Source: G963675935 sp963719005 (GTDB lineage Bacteria; Planctomycetota; Planctomycetia; Pirellulales; Thermoguttaceae). Taken from it: DNA of 64,000 nucleotides. Every line of letters starts with the position of its first letter. Position 1 is the first letter of the stretch. The notes below the pieces were generated by a model. It was not told where the DNA came from and did not search any database. It worked only from the letters and a program-made list of their open reading frames with translations. The DNA lies in contig CAVRAR010000015.1 in assembly GCA_963719005.1 (NCBI GenBank), forward strand, positions 62,001 through 126,000. Reading direction: 5' to 3'. The translations under genes and the position numbers were made by a program. This document shows, in pieces, positions 56,109 to 64,000 of this stretch.

Positions 56109-57953
56109 ATGAGCACAGTCACACCCGCACTCGCCCAGTTGGAAGCCGCCGCTGCCGCCGGCAAGTTGTCGGCGTCGGCCGCGGCCAACATCCGCATCTG
56201 GCTAACGCAGCCGTACCTCCGCGATTACTCCCCCCAAGTGGCGGAGCACATCGCCGCCGAGAAATGGGCGGAATTGGAGGAGGCGTTTTGGACCACCATG
56301 CCTTTCGGCACCGGAGGGCGCCGCGGGCGGATGTATCCGATCGGATGCAACGCCATCAACGATCGTACGATCGGCGAAACCGCCCAAGGGCTGGCCGACT
56401 ATGTGAAGCAGTGCGCGAAAACGCCGTCGGCCAACGGCGGCACGCCTCACGATCCACAGCGACGTCTCTCGTGCGCCATTGCCTACGATACGCGGCATCG
56501 ATCGCGGCAGTTCGCCGAGCTTTGTGCTGAGATTATGGCCGCGGCGGGCTTGACCGTTTTCTTTCTCAACGGTTACCGCAGCACGCCGGAACTCTCCTTC
56601 ACCGTGCGTTACAAGCGGTGCGATTGCGGCATCATGATCACGGCCAGCCACAATCCGCCGAGCGACAATGCCGTGAAAGCCTACGGCCCCAGCGGCGGCC
56701 AATACGTTCCTCCCGACGACACCGATTCGGTCGCCATGATGGAACGGGTCACTTCGATCGAGCGGATGCCGTTCGCCGAGGCCCTGGCCGCCGGAAAGGT
56801 CGTCTATTGCCAAGAGGAGATCGACGCCGCGTTCATCCGCGCGGTGCTGGCCCAGAGCGTGGCCGGTCCTCGCAATCTCAAGATTCTTTATTCGCCGCTG
56901 CACGGCGTTGGAGCGTCGGCGGTGTTTCCCGTGCTCACCGAGGCCGGATTCCGCGACGTCGAGATCTTCGGGCCCCACGCCACGCCCGACGGCGACTTTC
57001 CCAACATCCCGAAACATGTGGCCAATCCGGAGAACCCCGCTGTCTTCGATAGTATGATCGTGCACGCCAAGCAAACCGGGACCGAGTTGATCCTGGCGAC
57101 CGATCCGGATGGCGACCGGCTGGGCTGCGCCGTGCGGCGCTCGCTCGCGGCGGACGCTCCCTGGACCACGTTGACCGGCAACCAACTTGGCTCGCTGCTG
57201 GTCGATTTCCTCTTGGCCAACCGCCGGGCGGCCGGCACGCTCTCGCCCGGCAATTTCGTGGTCAAAACGCTGGTGACCACGGAACTAATCCGGCAGATAG
57301 CCGACTCCTATGGTGTGCAGACCGCAGGCAATTTGCACGTCGGATTCAAGTGGATCGGCGCCGAAATGGACGCGCGCGGGCCGCAGGATTTTGTTTTCGG
57401 CGCCGAGGAGTCTTACGGATTCCTGGCGGGCGATCACGTGCGCGACAAGGACGCCGCCGTGGCCTCGATGCTTGCCGCCGAGATGGCCGCCAAGCTCAAG
57501 GCCGAGGGAAAGACGCTCTGCCAGCGGCTCGACGAATTGTTCCGCCAGTATGGCTGCCACAGCGAGGGCCAATTAAACGTGCAAATGCCCGGTGAGAAGG
57601 GGATCGACGACATGCGGTCGTTGATGACGCGTGTTCGCTCGGCCCCGCCTGAGGTTCTCGGCGGTCTGAAGGTGGCGAAGGCCCGCGACTATCTGGACGG
57701 CGTCGAAAAGGCATTTCCCAGCGGAACGGTTTCACCGCTCGACGCGCCGAAGGGGGATATGGTGATTCTCGATCTGGAACCCGAAGGAAACTATTTGGCC
57801 GTGCGGCCGTCCGGCACGGAGCCCAAGGTCAAAATCTACCTCTTCGCCTACGATCCGCCGGCTGCCGCCGCCGACCTGGATGCGACGAAAGCGGCCCAGA
57901 CCGCGCGGCTGAAGGCCATCGGCGACGATTTCCGCAAGTACGCGGGCGTGTAA
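56109..57953 (+). CDS. Phosphoglucomutase/phosphomannomutase-type phosphosugar mutase
   Basis: 614 residues; ATG 56109. Four-domain alpha-D-phosphohexomutase. Domain 1 has GGRRGRMYPIGCNAINDRTI and the active serine in IMITASHNPPSDNAVK. Domain 2 metal loop: ILATDPDGDRLGCAVRR. Domain 3: LHVGFKWIGAEMDARGPQDF and FGAEESYGFLAGDHVRDKDA, which is the sugar-specificity loop of the phosphoglucomutase/phosphomannomutase type. Domain 4: LAVRPSGTEPKVKIYLFAYD. Interconverts hexose 1- and 6-phosphates. The adjacent insertion sequence starts about 130 bp downstream. Confidence 0.9.
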   Translation: MSTVTPALAQLEAAAAAGKLSASAAANIRIWLTQPYLRDYSPQVAEHIAAEKWAELEEAFWTTMPFGTGGRRGRMYPIGCNAINDRTIGETAQGLADYVKQCAKTPSANGGTPHDPQRRLSCAIAYDTRHRSRQFAELCAEIMAAAGLTVFFLNGYRSTPELSFTVRYKRCDCGIMITASHNPPSDNAVKAYGPSGGQYVPPDDTDSVAMMERVTSIERMPFAEALAAGKVVYCQEEIDAAFIRAVLAQSVAGPRNLKILYSPLHGVGASAVFPVLTEAGFRDVEIFGPHATPDGDFPNIPKHVANPENPAVFDSMIVHAKQTGTELILATDPDGDRLGCAVRRSLAADAPWTTLTGNQLGSLLVDFLLANRRAAGTLSPGNFVVKTLVTTELIRQIADSYGVQTAGNLHVGFKWIGAEMDARGPQDFVFGAEESYGFLAGDHVRDKDAAVASMLAAEMAAKLKAEGKTLCQRLDELFRQYGCHSEGQLNVQMPGEKGIDDMRSLMTRVRSAPPEVLGGLKVAKARDYLDGVEKAFPSGTVSPLDAPKGDMVILDLEPEGNYLAVRPSGTEPKVKIYLFAYDPPAAAADLDATKAAQTARLKAIGDDFRKYAGV

Positions 57954-57956
57954 CGG

Positions 57957-59300
57957 GGCGACGCCCGATGTAGGGTGAAACTATGAAAGAGAGGAGGTCG
58001 GGCCGAACACGGTGTCCTTGAGCACGTGGTAAATCTGAGAAGAAGGTTTATTTCCTCAGTTTCCACACAAGGAGTCAAACCGTGCATTATATCGGCATCG
58101 ACCTCCACAAGAAGACTATCAGCTTGTGTGTCATGAGTAAAGGGCGGAAGGTGTTGTGCGAGAAGGTCTTGCGATGCGACAACGAAGCGGGAATCATCGA
58201 GTTTTTCGGCCGCTGGACGCCGTTTCGCACGGTCGTCGAGGCCACTGCCAGCTACGAGTGGTTGGTACAGTTGATCGAGCCGCTGGCGAAACGCGTGATC
58301 CTCGCGCATCCGAAGAAGCTCCGCGTCATCGCCGAAACCAAGAACAAAACCGACCGTATCGACGCCCGGGTGTTAGCCGAATTCCTGGCATTAGACATGA
58401 TCCCTCAATCCTATCGGCCCACGCCGCGGTTGCGAGCCTATCGTCGCCTGGTGCGTTACCGGCATTTTGCGCGGTCGGGTGACTTCCGTGCGCTGCAAGA
58501 TTCGGCATATACTCAGCGATTACAACCTGGATCGGCCGAACCTCTTCACCGCCGAGGGCTTGGAATACTTGCAAGCCGTCGAGGTTTCTCCGGCCGACCG
58601 CTGGGTATTGGAGCAGTTTGTGTCGCAGTGGCAGCAGCATCGCAGCCAGGTGCAGGCGGCCAACAAGCAACTGCGGGAGTTTGCCAAGAAAGCGCCGTTG
58701 GCCGAACGCGAACACCGCGAAGTGCTCCGCAGTATTCCGATGATTGGCAGCGTAACGTTGGACGTGGTACTCAGCGAGTTGGGCGACGTGCGGCGTTTTC
58801 ATTCGCAAAAGAAAGCGGTGGCTTACGCCGGGCTGGATCCGGGAGTGCGGGCGTCGGCGGATCGGCGAAAAGAGTTGCACATCACCAAGGAGGGATCGCG
58901 GCTGTTGCGTTGGGCTCTGGTGGAGGCGGCTTGGCGGTTGGTCGTCAAGAGCCGCTATTGGGGATTCCGTTACGAACGGCTGAAAGGTCGGATCGGGGCC
59001 AAAAAGGCGATCGTGGCGACAGCGCGGCGGCTACTGTGCGTGATGGTGGCGATGCTTCAAAGCGGACAGCGGTATCGCCTGTCGGCGGCGTGAGGTGAAT
59101 TTTCATCGTTCTTTCAGAACAACCCTGGAGAAATCGCAGCGTACAAGATCAAGCCGAAACTGGTGGACGTGACGACTTGAGGACGACCCCGACACAAGTC
59201 CTGAATGGCGGCCGCTTCGGCGACCGACCTTCGATAGGGTGAATGGTGGCGTCCTTTGAAAACTTTTTTCATGGCGACGTTCGGCCCAGCCGACGATCCC
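57957..59300. mobile_element. IS110-type element, ends uncertain
   Basis: IS110 elements have no inverted ends. The transposase is preceded by about 125 non-coding bases and followed by about 200. A shared string AGGGTGAA occurs at about 57972 and 59236 and could mark the ends, which is a guess. In this family a structured bridge RNA is encoded in one of these flanks. Confidence 0.4.
58082..59093 (+). CDS. IS110-family transposase, one frameshift
   Basis: About 337 residues; GTG 58082 with AAGGAG upstream. N-terminal RuvC-like DEDD part: MHYIGIDLHKKTISL (Asp), RTVVEATASYEWLVQLIEPL (Glu) and ETKNKTDRIDARVLAEFLAL (two Asp). A shift near 58470 joins RAYRRLVRYRHF to RGRVTSVRCKIRHILSDYNL. C-terminal part: LREFAKKAPLAEREHREVLR, SIPMIGSVTLDVVLSELGDV, KKAVAYAGLDPGVRASADRR and KGSRLLRWALVEAAW-like LRWALVEAAWRLV, with the Ser of the GSRLLR block as nucleophile. 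The frame break probably inactivates it, unless an error. Confidence 0.85.
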
Positions 59301-59347
59301 GAATAGATGGTTGAGCGTACACGTTCACGTCGGCTCAGAACTCGAAA
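59094..59347. other. Non-coding flank of the IS110 element
   Basis: No supported gene. A short stretch after the transposase reads FQNNPGEIAAYKIKPKLVDV in one frame and stops; it looks like the end of a coding region, perhaps of a gene cut by the element. I see no repeat unit. Confidence 0.35.
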
Positions 59348-59485
59348 TCAGCAGGAGGGAGCGAGTTCTTCCTCCGCCTCGGGCTCAGGGAATGTGTGGC
59401 AGCAGCCGCAGGAACCGCCCGCGGACCCTCGGACGAACGTGACCAGATCGACCGAGGCCGACGGCGAGGGGAATGTGGCAGACAT
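59348..59485 (-). CDS. Possible 45-residue Cys-rich peptide
   Basis: Frame from ATG 59485 to TGA 59348: MSATFPSPSASVDLVTFVRG, then SAGGSCGCCHTFPEPEAEEE, ending in LAPSC. Third codon positions are nearly all G or C, as in the genes nearby. GAGG lies close to the start. Four Cys and a His in the last 20 residues suggest a metal-binding tail. No family recognised. The opposite strand also has an open frame, so support is only moderate. Confidence 0.35.
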   Translation of the reverse strand: MSATFPSPSASVDLVTFVRGSAGGSCGCCHTFPEPEAEEELAPSC

Positions 59486-59548
59486 CTGCCTCACGTTTCT
59501 TGCACCGGACGGCTTGACAAAAATGCTTTCATAGATGGACTTTAGGCT

Positions 59549-59580
59549 GCCTGATCAGGCGGACTGAAGTCCACCGTACA
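59549..59580. repeat. Solitary GGCGGACTGAAGTCC unit
   Basis: GGCGGACTGAAGTCCACCGT with CTAC-like end GTAC, one diverged copy of the unit paired at 3212-3261. Confidence 0.5.
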
Positions 59581-59653
59581 ATGTTGGCGACCTGGGACGC
59601 TATAAACGAGTTGATTGGGAATCGCGTCTCTTTTGCTTCTGCGGCCAGAAACA

Positions 59654-59694
59654 GCATCGGGAACCGTCTCTTCGAGAGAGGCGGTTCCCAATGC
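59654..59694. terminator. Hairpin after the HdeD-like gene
   Basis: GCATCGGGAACCGTCTCTTC continuing to GGCGGTTCCCAATGC, a stem of about 14 pairs with CTCTtcgAGAG at the tip. It follows the stop of the minus-strand gene at 59756 by 60 bases, so it could end that transcript. Confidence 0.5.
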
Positions 59695-59755
59695 GGATTT
59701 TTCGCGGGCGGCTCCCGACAACCGGCGTCAGAAGTCGCCTCTTGCAACCAAAGTA

Positions 59756-60365
59756 TTAGGCCGCGGTCTCCGTTGGAATCCTGCGAATCGCCAACGACAA
59801 CGTGATCCAGGTCCAGCCGTTGAACAGCATCTCGATGCCGATCAGCAGTCCAAGAACCCAGAGGCTCTCTTTCGGAAAGTGCTTGCAGATAATCACGCCA
59901 AGGAGGAACGTGACGACGCCGTTCAGCAGCGCCCAACCCCAATATGGGAAGCGGACAACCAACGCCGCCAGCGCGAGAACCGCCGGCGACGATGAAAAAT
60001 GCCGCCACGAACATGGTCATCGTGATGGCCGAGGCGACGGGAAGCTCGCGGATCAGCAGCCCTACGACCAGATAGAGAACCCCCACGAACATCTGGAGCA
60101 GCGCCCCGCTCCATTTCCCCGCCCAGAACGCCGTGACGATCGTGACGATTCCGGCGATCATCAACACCACTCCCAGGACTACCATGGCGGCAACGGATGT
60201 CAGCGCCGGGAAGACGATTGCAACCGCACCGCAGACCGTCAGAAGCACGCCGTACAGCAAGAGCCACCACCAATCGGCCCGAAGGTGCTCGAACTCGCGT
60301 CGGAGCCGTTCGGCACCTACGACTTCGCAGACGCATGTCTGAACGTTCGTATTCTCTTTGCTCAT
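59756..60365 (-). CDS. HdeD-family (DUF308) membrane protein, one frameshift
   Basis: About 203 residues; ATG 60365 (MSKENTNVQTCVCE). Six short membrane spans: WWWLLLYGVLLTVCGAVAIV, FPALTSVAAMVVLGVVLMIA, GALLQMFVGVLYLVVGLLI, SAITMTMFVAAFFIVAGGS. A shift near 59975 restores LALAALVVRFPYWGWALLNG, VVTFLLGVIICKHFPKESLW and LLIGIEMLFNGWTWI. The DUF308 pattern (GxxxxxxG in each hairpin, FPxxS) is clear. HdeD is linked to acid stress in E. coli; role here unknown. Confidence 0.8.
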
Positions 60366-60538
60366 GGAACTATCCTTTCGATTTTTTTGATACGGGGACC
60401 GGCAACGGGTCCTACCCGCCCGCCGTTCAACCATAGGTTAGAAATCGAATTCCGCGGCCGGAGCGGGTTTGTGCGGATAATCCCGGCTTTGCCGATCTTT
60501 CTGAAGATTCGGAGGGCAGAGACAAGGCATCTCACGAG

Positions 60539-60564
60539 AATAGCCGGGGCCCAACGGCCCGCGG
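60539..60564. repeat. Solitary ATAGCCGGGGCCC unit
   Basis: AATAGCCGGGGCCCAACGGC and CCGCGG, a single unit of the type at 38112 and 50419; the centre AAC is kept while the stem is GGCC/GGCC instead of AGTC/GACT. Confidence 0.65.
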
Positions 60565-60618
60565 CGTGCGCCGAAAGTCTCCCCTCTCCCATTGGGAAAG
60601 GGGACAATTGCCTGCGCG

Positions 60619-62040
60619 CTACGGAATTCGGCCCCCGTTTCCTGAGGCGACGCCGCCCTCGATGGCGGCTTTCGCCACGGCCTTGGCCACGTCCGCCGCT
60701 ACCCGCTTGTCGAACACGCTGGGGATGATGTAGTCGGGCCGAATGTGATCTTCGGGGATGATGTCGGCGATGGCCCTTGCGGCCGCGATCTTCATCGCCT
60801 CCGTCACGCGCAGAGCCCGCACGTCCAACATGCCGCGGAACAAGCCAGGGAAGCAAAGCACGTTGTTGATCTGGTTCGGATAGTCGGAGCGGCCGGTGGC
60901 CACGACCCGCGCACACGACATCGCCGCTTCCGGCTCGATTTCCGGGTCGGGATTCGCCAGGGCGAAGACCACGGGGTCGGCGGCCATGAGTTTGACGTCC
61001 TCGACGGAGACCAGATCGGGGCCGGAAACGCCGATGAAGACGTCGGCCCCGCGCATGGCGTCGGCCAGCGAGCCGGCGATTCCTTCCGGGTTGGTGTTTT
61101 CGGCGATCCACTGTTTGACCGGATTGCCGTCTGAAGGGCGCTGCCGGCTAATGGCCCCCTTGCGATCGCAGAGCACGATCTGCCGACAGCCCATCGAAAT
61201 CAGCAGCTTGGCGATGGCCGCCCCCGCCGCGCCGGCGCCGAGAATCGCCACCCGCACGCCATCGAGCTTTTTCTCCACCACTTTCAACGCATTGTGCAGC
61301 GCCGCGGAAACCACGACGGCCGTTCCGTGCTGGTCGTCGTGAAACACGGGAATATCGAGTTGGGCGATCAGCCGTTGTTCGACCTCGACGCACCGCGGCG
61401 AGGAGATGTCTTCGAGATTGATGCCGCCGAACGTCGGCGCCAAAAACGCCACGGTCTTGACGATCTCGTCGACGTCTTGCGTATCGAGGCAGATCGGAAA
61501 GGCATCGACGCCGCCGAATTCCTTGAAGAGCATGCACTTGCCCTCCATCACCGGCATGGCGGCCCTCGGACCGATGTTGCCCAGCCCCAAGACCGCCGAC
61601 CCGTCGGAGACGACGGCCACCATGTTCTTGCGGATCGTCAGTGAAAAGCTTGCTTCGGGATCGGCGGCAATCGCGCGGCAGACGCGGGCCACTCCTGGCG
61701 TGTAGACCATCGACAGGTCGTCGCGCGTCTTGACGGGCGCCTTCGAGCGAATCTCGATCTTCCCGCCGTGGTGCAAGAGGAACGTGCGATCGGCCACGCG
61801 AACGATCGTCACGCCGGGGATTTGCCCCACCCGCTCGACGATCGCTTCTCCATGATCGACGTCGCGGGCGCTGACGACAATGTCGCGGGTAATTTCGCCC
61901 TTTTCCATCTGGACAATGTCGACCGAGCCGATCAAACCGTCGGCCTCGCCGATGGTCAAGCAAATCCGGCCCAGCAGACCGGGCAGATCGGGGTAGCGGA
62001 GTCGGAGAATAGTGCTGTAGGAAGGACTGTGCTGCTTCAC
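60619..62040 (-). CDS. NAD(P)-dependent malic enzyme with N-terminal ACT domain
   Basis: 473 residues. The N-terminus (about 1-85) looks like an ACT regulatory domain: ILRLRYPDLPGLLGRICLTI and GSVDIVQMEKGEITRDIVVS. Malic enzyme core: KTRDDLSMVYTPGVARVCRA (Tyr), NMVAVVSDGSAVLGLGNIGP (nucleotide), NLEDISSPRCVEVEQRL and VFHDDQHGTAVVVSAAL (metal-binding Asp), VAILGAGAAGAAIAKLLISM (Rossmann loop), and FALANPDPEIEPEAAMS, SDYPNQINNVLCFPGLFRG. It decarboxylates malate to pyruvate. The ACT domain probably senses an amino acid or a related metabolite. Standalone. Confidence 0.9.
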   Translation of the reverse strand: MKQHSPSYSTILRLRYPDLPGLLGRICLTIGEADGLIGSVDIVQMEKGEITRDIVVSARDVDHGEAIVERVGQIPGVTIVRVADRTFLLHHGGKIEIRSKAPVKTRDDLSMVYTPGVARVCRAIAADPEASFSLTIRKNMVAVVSDGSAVLGLGNIGPRAAMPVMEGKCMLFKEFGGVDAFPICLDTQDVDEIVKTVAFLAPTFGGINLEDISSPRCVEVEQRLIAQLDIPVFHDDQHGTAVVVSAALHNALKVVEKKLDGVRVAILGAGAAGAAIAKLLISMGCRQIVLCDRKGAISRQRPSDGNPVKQWIAENTNPEGIAGSLADAMRGADVFIGVSGPDLVSVEDVKLMAADPVVFALANPDPEIEPEAAMSCARVVATGRSDYPNQINNVLCFPGLFRGMLDVRALRVTEAMKIAAARAIADIIPEDHIRPDYIIPSVFDKRVAADVAKAVAKAAIEGGVASGNGGRIP

Positions 62041-62098
62041 GGTGTTTTGTGCTGCCGGTGACCGGGGGTCTCGCCGAATTGTCCTCTCCCTCGTGCTT

Positions 62099-62204
62099 CG
62101 TTTAACCCGGAGCCAGCGGCGACGGCCTGACTGGCTACGGCTTGCTAGCCGGCATCCTATTGCTGCTCCCGCAAACGTCGTCGCCGTTGGCTCCGGGCTA
62201 AACG
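62099..62204. repeat. CGTTTAACCCGGAGCC-type inverted pair
   Basis: Left unit 62099-62124 and right unit 62179-62204 (26 nt, 24 match; both mismatches keep a pair). Spacer 54 bases, itself GC-rich with GGCTACGGCTTGCTAGCC. The right unit read outward, CGTTTAGCCCGGAGCCAACG, resembles the ATAGCCGGGAG type. It lies between the SGNH hydrolase and malic enzyme genes. Confidence 0.75.
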
Positions 62205-62253
62205 AAGGTTTGGAGCGGAAAACCCATAATTGTAACCGAACGCAGCGTGCACC

Positions 62254-63285
62254 TCAATTGGTCTGCCGCGTCGTCGCGGGCGGCTGTCGCAGAATCGCCG
62301 GGCCGTACATGCGTTCGAGCGCGGCGGCCACGCTATCGGCCAAAATCTCATTTCCGGCGGCGTTGGGGTGAATCCCCCCTTCGTCCGTCAAATAGGGCGG
62401 ACCACGCCAACTGCCGGGTGGAAGTATTGGGCTGTGAAGAAAGATGATCCGCAACGCCGTGTCCGGGATCAGCTCGACGTCCTCCTCCCGTGCAATCTCG
62501 CGTTCCAGCCCCCAAAACGGATCGAATATGTACGCCCGCGGGGTCTCCATCAGCACCACTTCGGCCCCCATCTTCCGTGAGGCGTCGATGATCTTCTTCA
62601 GGTTTGCCTTGGTCTCAGCCCGGGTATTGGAGTTGAGGTAGTCGTGGGCGCCAAGTTCGATGACCATTACCTGGGCATTATGTCTTGCAATCTCGGTCAA
62701 AAGTGTGCGCGATTCGACTACCTGCTTGGCCGACCAGCCATACGTCGCCTCGTCCACAACGGGAAGCGAAATCCGCTTCTGCAATACTTGCGGGTAGCCC
62801 CCAAACATCTTCAGTGAAGTCATGCTGTCGCCAAAACAGACCACAGGCCGGTTTCCTTTCAGCGCAACGGAATGGCGTATATGGGCGGCGTGGATCCAGT
62901 CGAATGTCATGCCGCCCCAGCCAATCCATAAAACGATCATGCTAATCCAGACGAACCGCCATGACGGGCGGCGCCCCTCGCGGCGGCGGACATGAAACAG
63001 CCCGATCCCAATGACCGCGAGCATCACGGCCAGAAGCATAAGAAGCCCCGGGGCCGGCGTCAGCCCTTTCGCCACCAAGACAGCGGTACAAACACCCAGA
63101 CAGACGAATCCGCGGCGTCCGCCGAGAGCCAGCAGTGTGTACGCCAGCAGCCACGCGGCGATCAGCCACGAAATGCCGTTCGGAAAAACCAGCAGCGAGG
63201 CCGTCACGATCACACACCATCCCAGAGCCCGACACACCTGCCGCAAGGTGGTAAGAAGTCGATTTGAAGGTGCGGACTTGATCAT
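62254..63285 (-). CDS. Membrane-anchored SGNH/GDSL hydrolase
   Basis: 343 residues. Five membrane spans in the first 130 residues (VCRALGWCVIVTASLLVFPN, ISWLIAAWLLAYTLLAL, FVWISMIVLWIGWGGMTF). The SGNH part: RPVVCFGDSMTSLKMFGG with the nucleophile Ser, YGWSAKQVVESRTLL, VMVIELGAHDYLNSN (block with Gly and Asp, where an Asn is usual), and GGIHPNAAGNEILADSV with the catalytic His and its neighbour. It probably removes an acyl group at the membrane exterior. Substrate unknown. Confidence 0.85.
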   Translation of the reverse strand: MIKSAPSNRLLTTLRQVCRALGWCVIVTASLLVFPNGISWLIAAWLLAYTLLALGGRRGFVCLGVCTAVLVAKGLTPAPGLLMLLAVMLAVIGIGLFHVRRREGRRPSWRFVWISMIVLWIGWGGMTFDWIHAAHIRHSVALKGNRPVVCFGDSMTSLKMFGGYPQVLQKRISLPVVDEATYGWSAKQVVESRTLLTEIARHNAQVMVIELGAHDYLNSNTRAETKANLKKIIDASRKMGAEVVLMETPRAYIFDPFWGLEREIAREEDVELIPDTALRIIFLHSPILPPGSWRGPPYLTDEGGIHPNAAGNEILADSVAAALERMYGPAILRQPPATTRQTN

Positions 63286-63288
63286 AAG

Positions 63289-64000
63289 TCACCCGTAGTG
63301 CCCGCGGACGTACGTTTCGGTGTCGGGCTGCTTCGGTTTGAGGAAGATGTCGAGCGTCGAGGCGTGCTCGACGATCTTCCCCATCAGCATGAAGATGCAC
63401 TCGTGGCTCGCCCGGCGGGCCTGGCCCATGTTGTGCGTTACCATGACGATCGTGAACTTCTCCCGCAACTCCTCGATCAGCGACTCGATTCGCTCGATCC
63501 CCTCGGCGTCGAGCGCCGAGCAGGGCTCGTCCATGAGGATCACCCGCGGTTTGAGCGGCAGCAGCCGGGCGATGCACAACTTCTGCTGTTGCTCCAGCGT
63601 CAGTTGCGTGGCCCTGCGGCGGAGTCGGTCTTTCACTTCATCCCAAAGCTGCACGTCGCGGAGCGCCGATTCGACCATTTCGTCGCGCTGCCGGCGGGTA
63701 AACTCGCCGCGGGGCGTATGCGAGCGGACGCCGAACAGCACGTTTTCATAAATCGAGATCGGCAGCGGATTCGGCCGCTGAAAGACCATGCCCACCGACT
63801 TGCGCAGCGTGCTCAGCGACACGTCGGCGTCGTAGATGTTCTTGCCGAGAATGGTGACCTCTCCGGTGGTGGTCACTCCGCCGTATCGCTCGTTGATGCG
63901 GTTGAAGCAGCGCAACAGCGTGGTTTTTCCGCAGCCCGAGGGGCCGATCAACGCCGTGATGATGCCCGGCTTGATGCTGACCGTGACGTCCTTCAACGCC
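63289..64000 (-). CDS. PstB-like ABC transporter ATPase, partial at window end
   Basis: The visible 237 residues run to the edge of the window; a TTG near 63996 is internal and not taken as start. Phosphate-type ATPase: Walker A LIGPSGCGKTTLLRCFNRIN, STLRKSVGMVFQRPNPLPIS (Q-loop), Walker B PRVILMDEPCSALDAEGIE, FTIVMVTHNMGQARRASHEC (H-loop) and the PstB-type end TETYVRGHYG. The ABC signature, usually LSGGQQQR, reads LTLEQQQKLCIARLL here, so the two Gly that contact ATP are lost. It may be a regulatory or half-active relative rather than the main pstB. Confidence 0.85.
   Translation of the reverse strand, partial: ALKDVTVSIKPGIITALIGPSGCGKTTLLRCFNRINERYGGVTTTGEVTILGKNIYDADVSLSTLRKSVGMVFQRPNPLPISIYENVLFGVRSHTPRGEFTRRQRDEMVESALRDVQLWDEVKDRLRRRATQLTLEQQQKLCIARLLPLKPRVILMDEPCSALDAEGIERIESLIEELREKFTIVMVTHNMGQARRASHECIFMLMGKIVEHASTLDIFLKPKQPDTETYVRGHYG

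Noticed and set aside
59307..59534. A 75-codon plus-strand frame after the IS110 element.
   Set aside because: Ser/Arg-rich and without features; the opposite strand has the more gene-like Cys-rich frame.
486..62204. CRISPR arrays.
   Set aside because: The repeats are palindromic pairs at scattered sites with no regular spacer series and no cas genes.
1..64000. tRNA or rRNA genes.
   Set aside because: I looked for T-loop and acceptor-like patterns and for conserved rRNA words and saw none; a covariance-model search would be needed to be sure.

Overview
The window looks like chromosome from a GC-rich planctomycete, probably close to Pirellulales. The evidence is combined marker families rather than any rRNA: a PEP-CTERM anchor, an LEPR-XLL-type N-terminus, dockerin-like repeats on very large secreted proteins, a DUF1559 protein, Tat-exported Gfo/Idh/MocA and sugar-epimerase-like proteins, ThuA, SUMF1 and PQQ-propeller proteins, and a cell-wall cluster without ftsZ or ftsW. 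No rRNA, tRNA or CRISPR array was recognised.

Layout. 1-2.7 kb: a catabolic group (Gfo/Idh/MocA, Tat-exported TIM barrel, URO-D family). 2.8-9.3 kb: small Cys-rich proteins, a PQQ propeller coupled to a thioredoxin-like [2Fe-2S] ferredoxin, a PLP decarboxylase, a radical SAM protein and a DUF456 membrane protein. 9.3-18.9 kb: two divergent giant secreted papain-type proteases sharing a C-terminal module. 18.9-29.5 kb: a housekeeping run on the minus strand: phoH, 7TM-HD phosphohydrolase, ybeY, recO, bamD-like, lptE, folP, proA, fliM. 30-33.5 kb: Gfo/Idh and a ThuA-LRR fusion. 33.6-37.9 kb: an ECF sigma locus (sigma, membrane partner, secretin-like protein, SUMF1 protein). 38.2-42.5 kb: a GH5 glycosidase, cdsA and an IS1182-type element with 28-bp inverted ends. 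42.6-48.6 kb: murE-murF-mraY-murG. 48.8-50.4 kb: an HTH-EIIA regulator overlapping a receiver-like protein. 50.5-54.8 kb: a second ECF locus with the same layout. 54.9-64 kb: PIN/TRAM protein, phosphosugar mutase, IS110 element, HdeD-like protein, malic enzyme, SGNH hydrolase and a partial pstB-like gene.

Two features run through the whole window. First, there are many short repeats. Each unit is an imperfect palindrome, several begin with GTAG, and most occur as head-out inverted pairs 70-110 bp long. They resemble REP/REPIN elements. They lie between genes, but also inside genes: an exact 25-codon in-frame copy in the receiver-like protein, insertions in murG and murF, and stop codons of folP and mraY that sit in the GTAG head of a repeat. 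Second, about 16 otherwise well conserved genes carry single-base frameshifts, roughly 25 in total, including essential ones (murF, mraY, murG, phoH). This looks more like assembly indels than decay, so frameshifted genes are given here as single loci.
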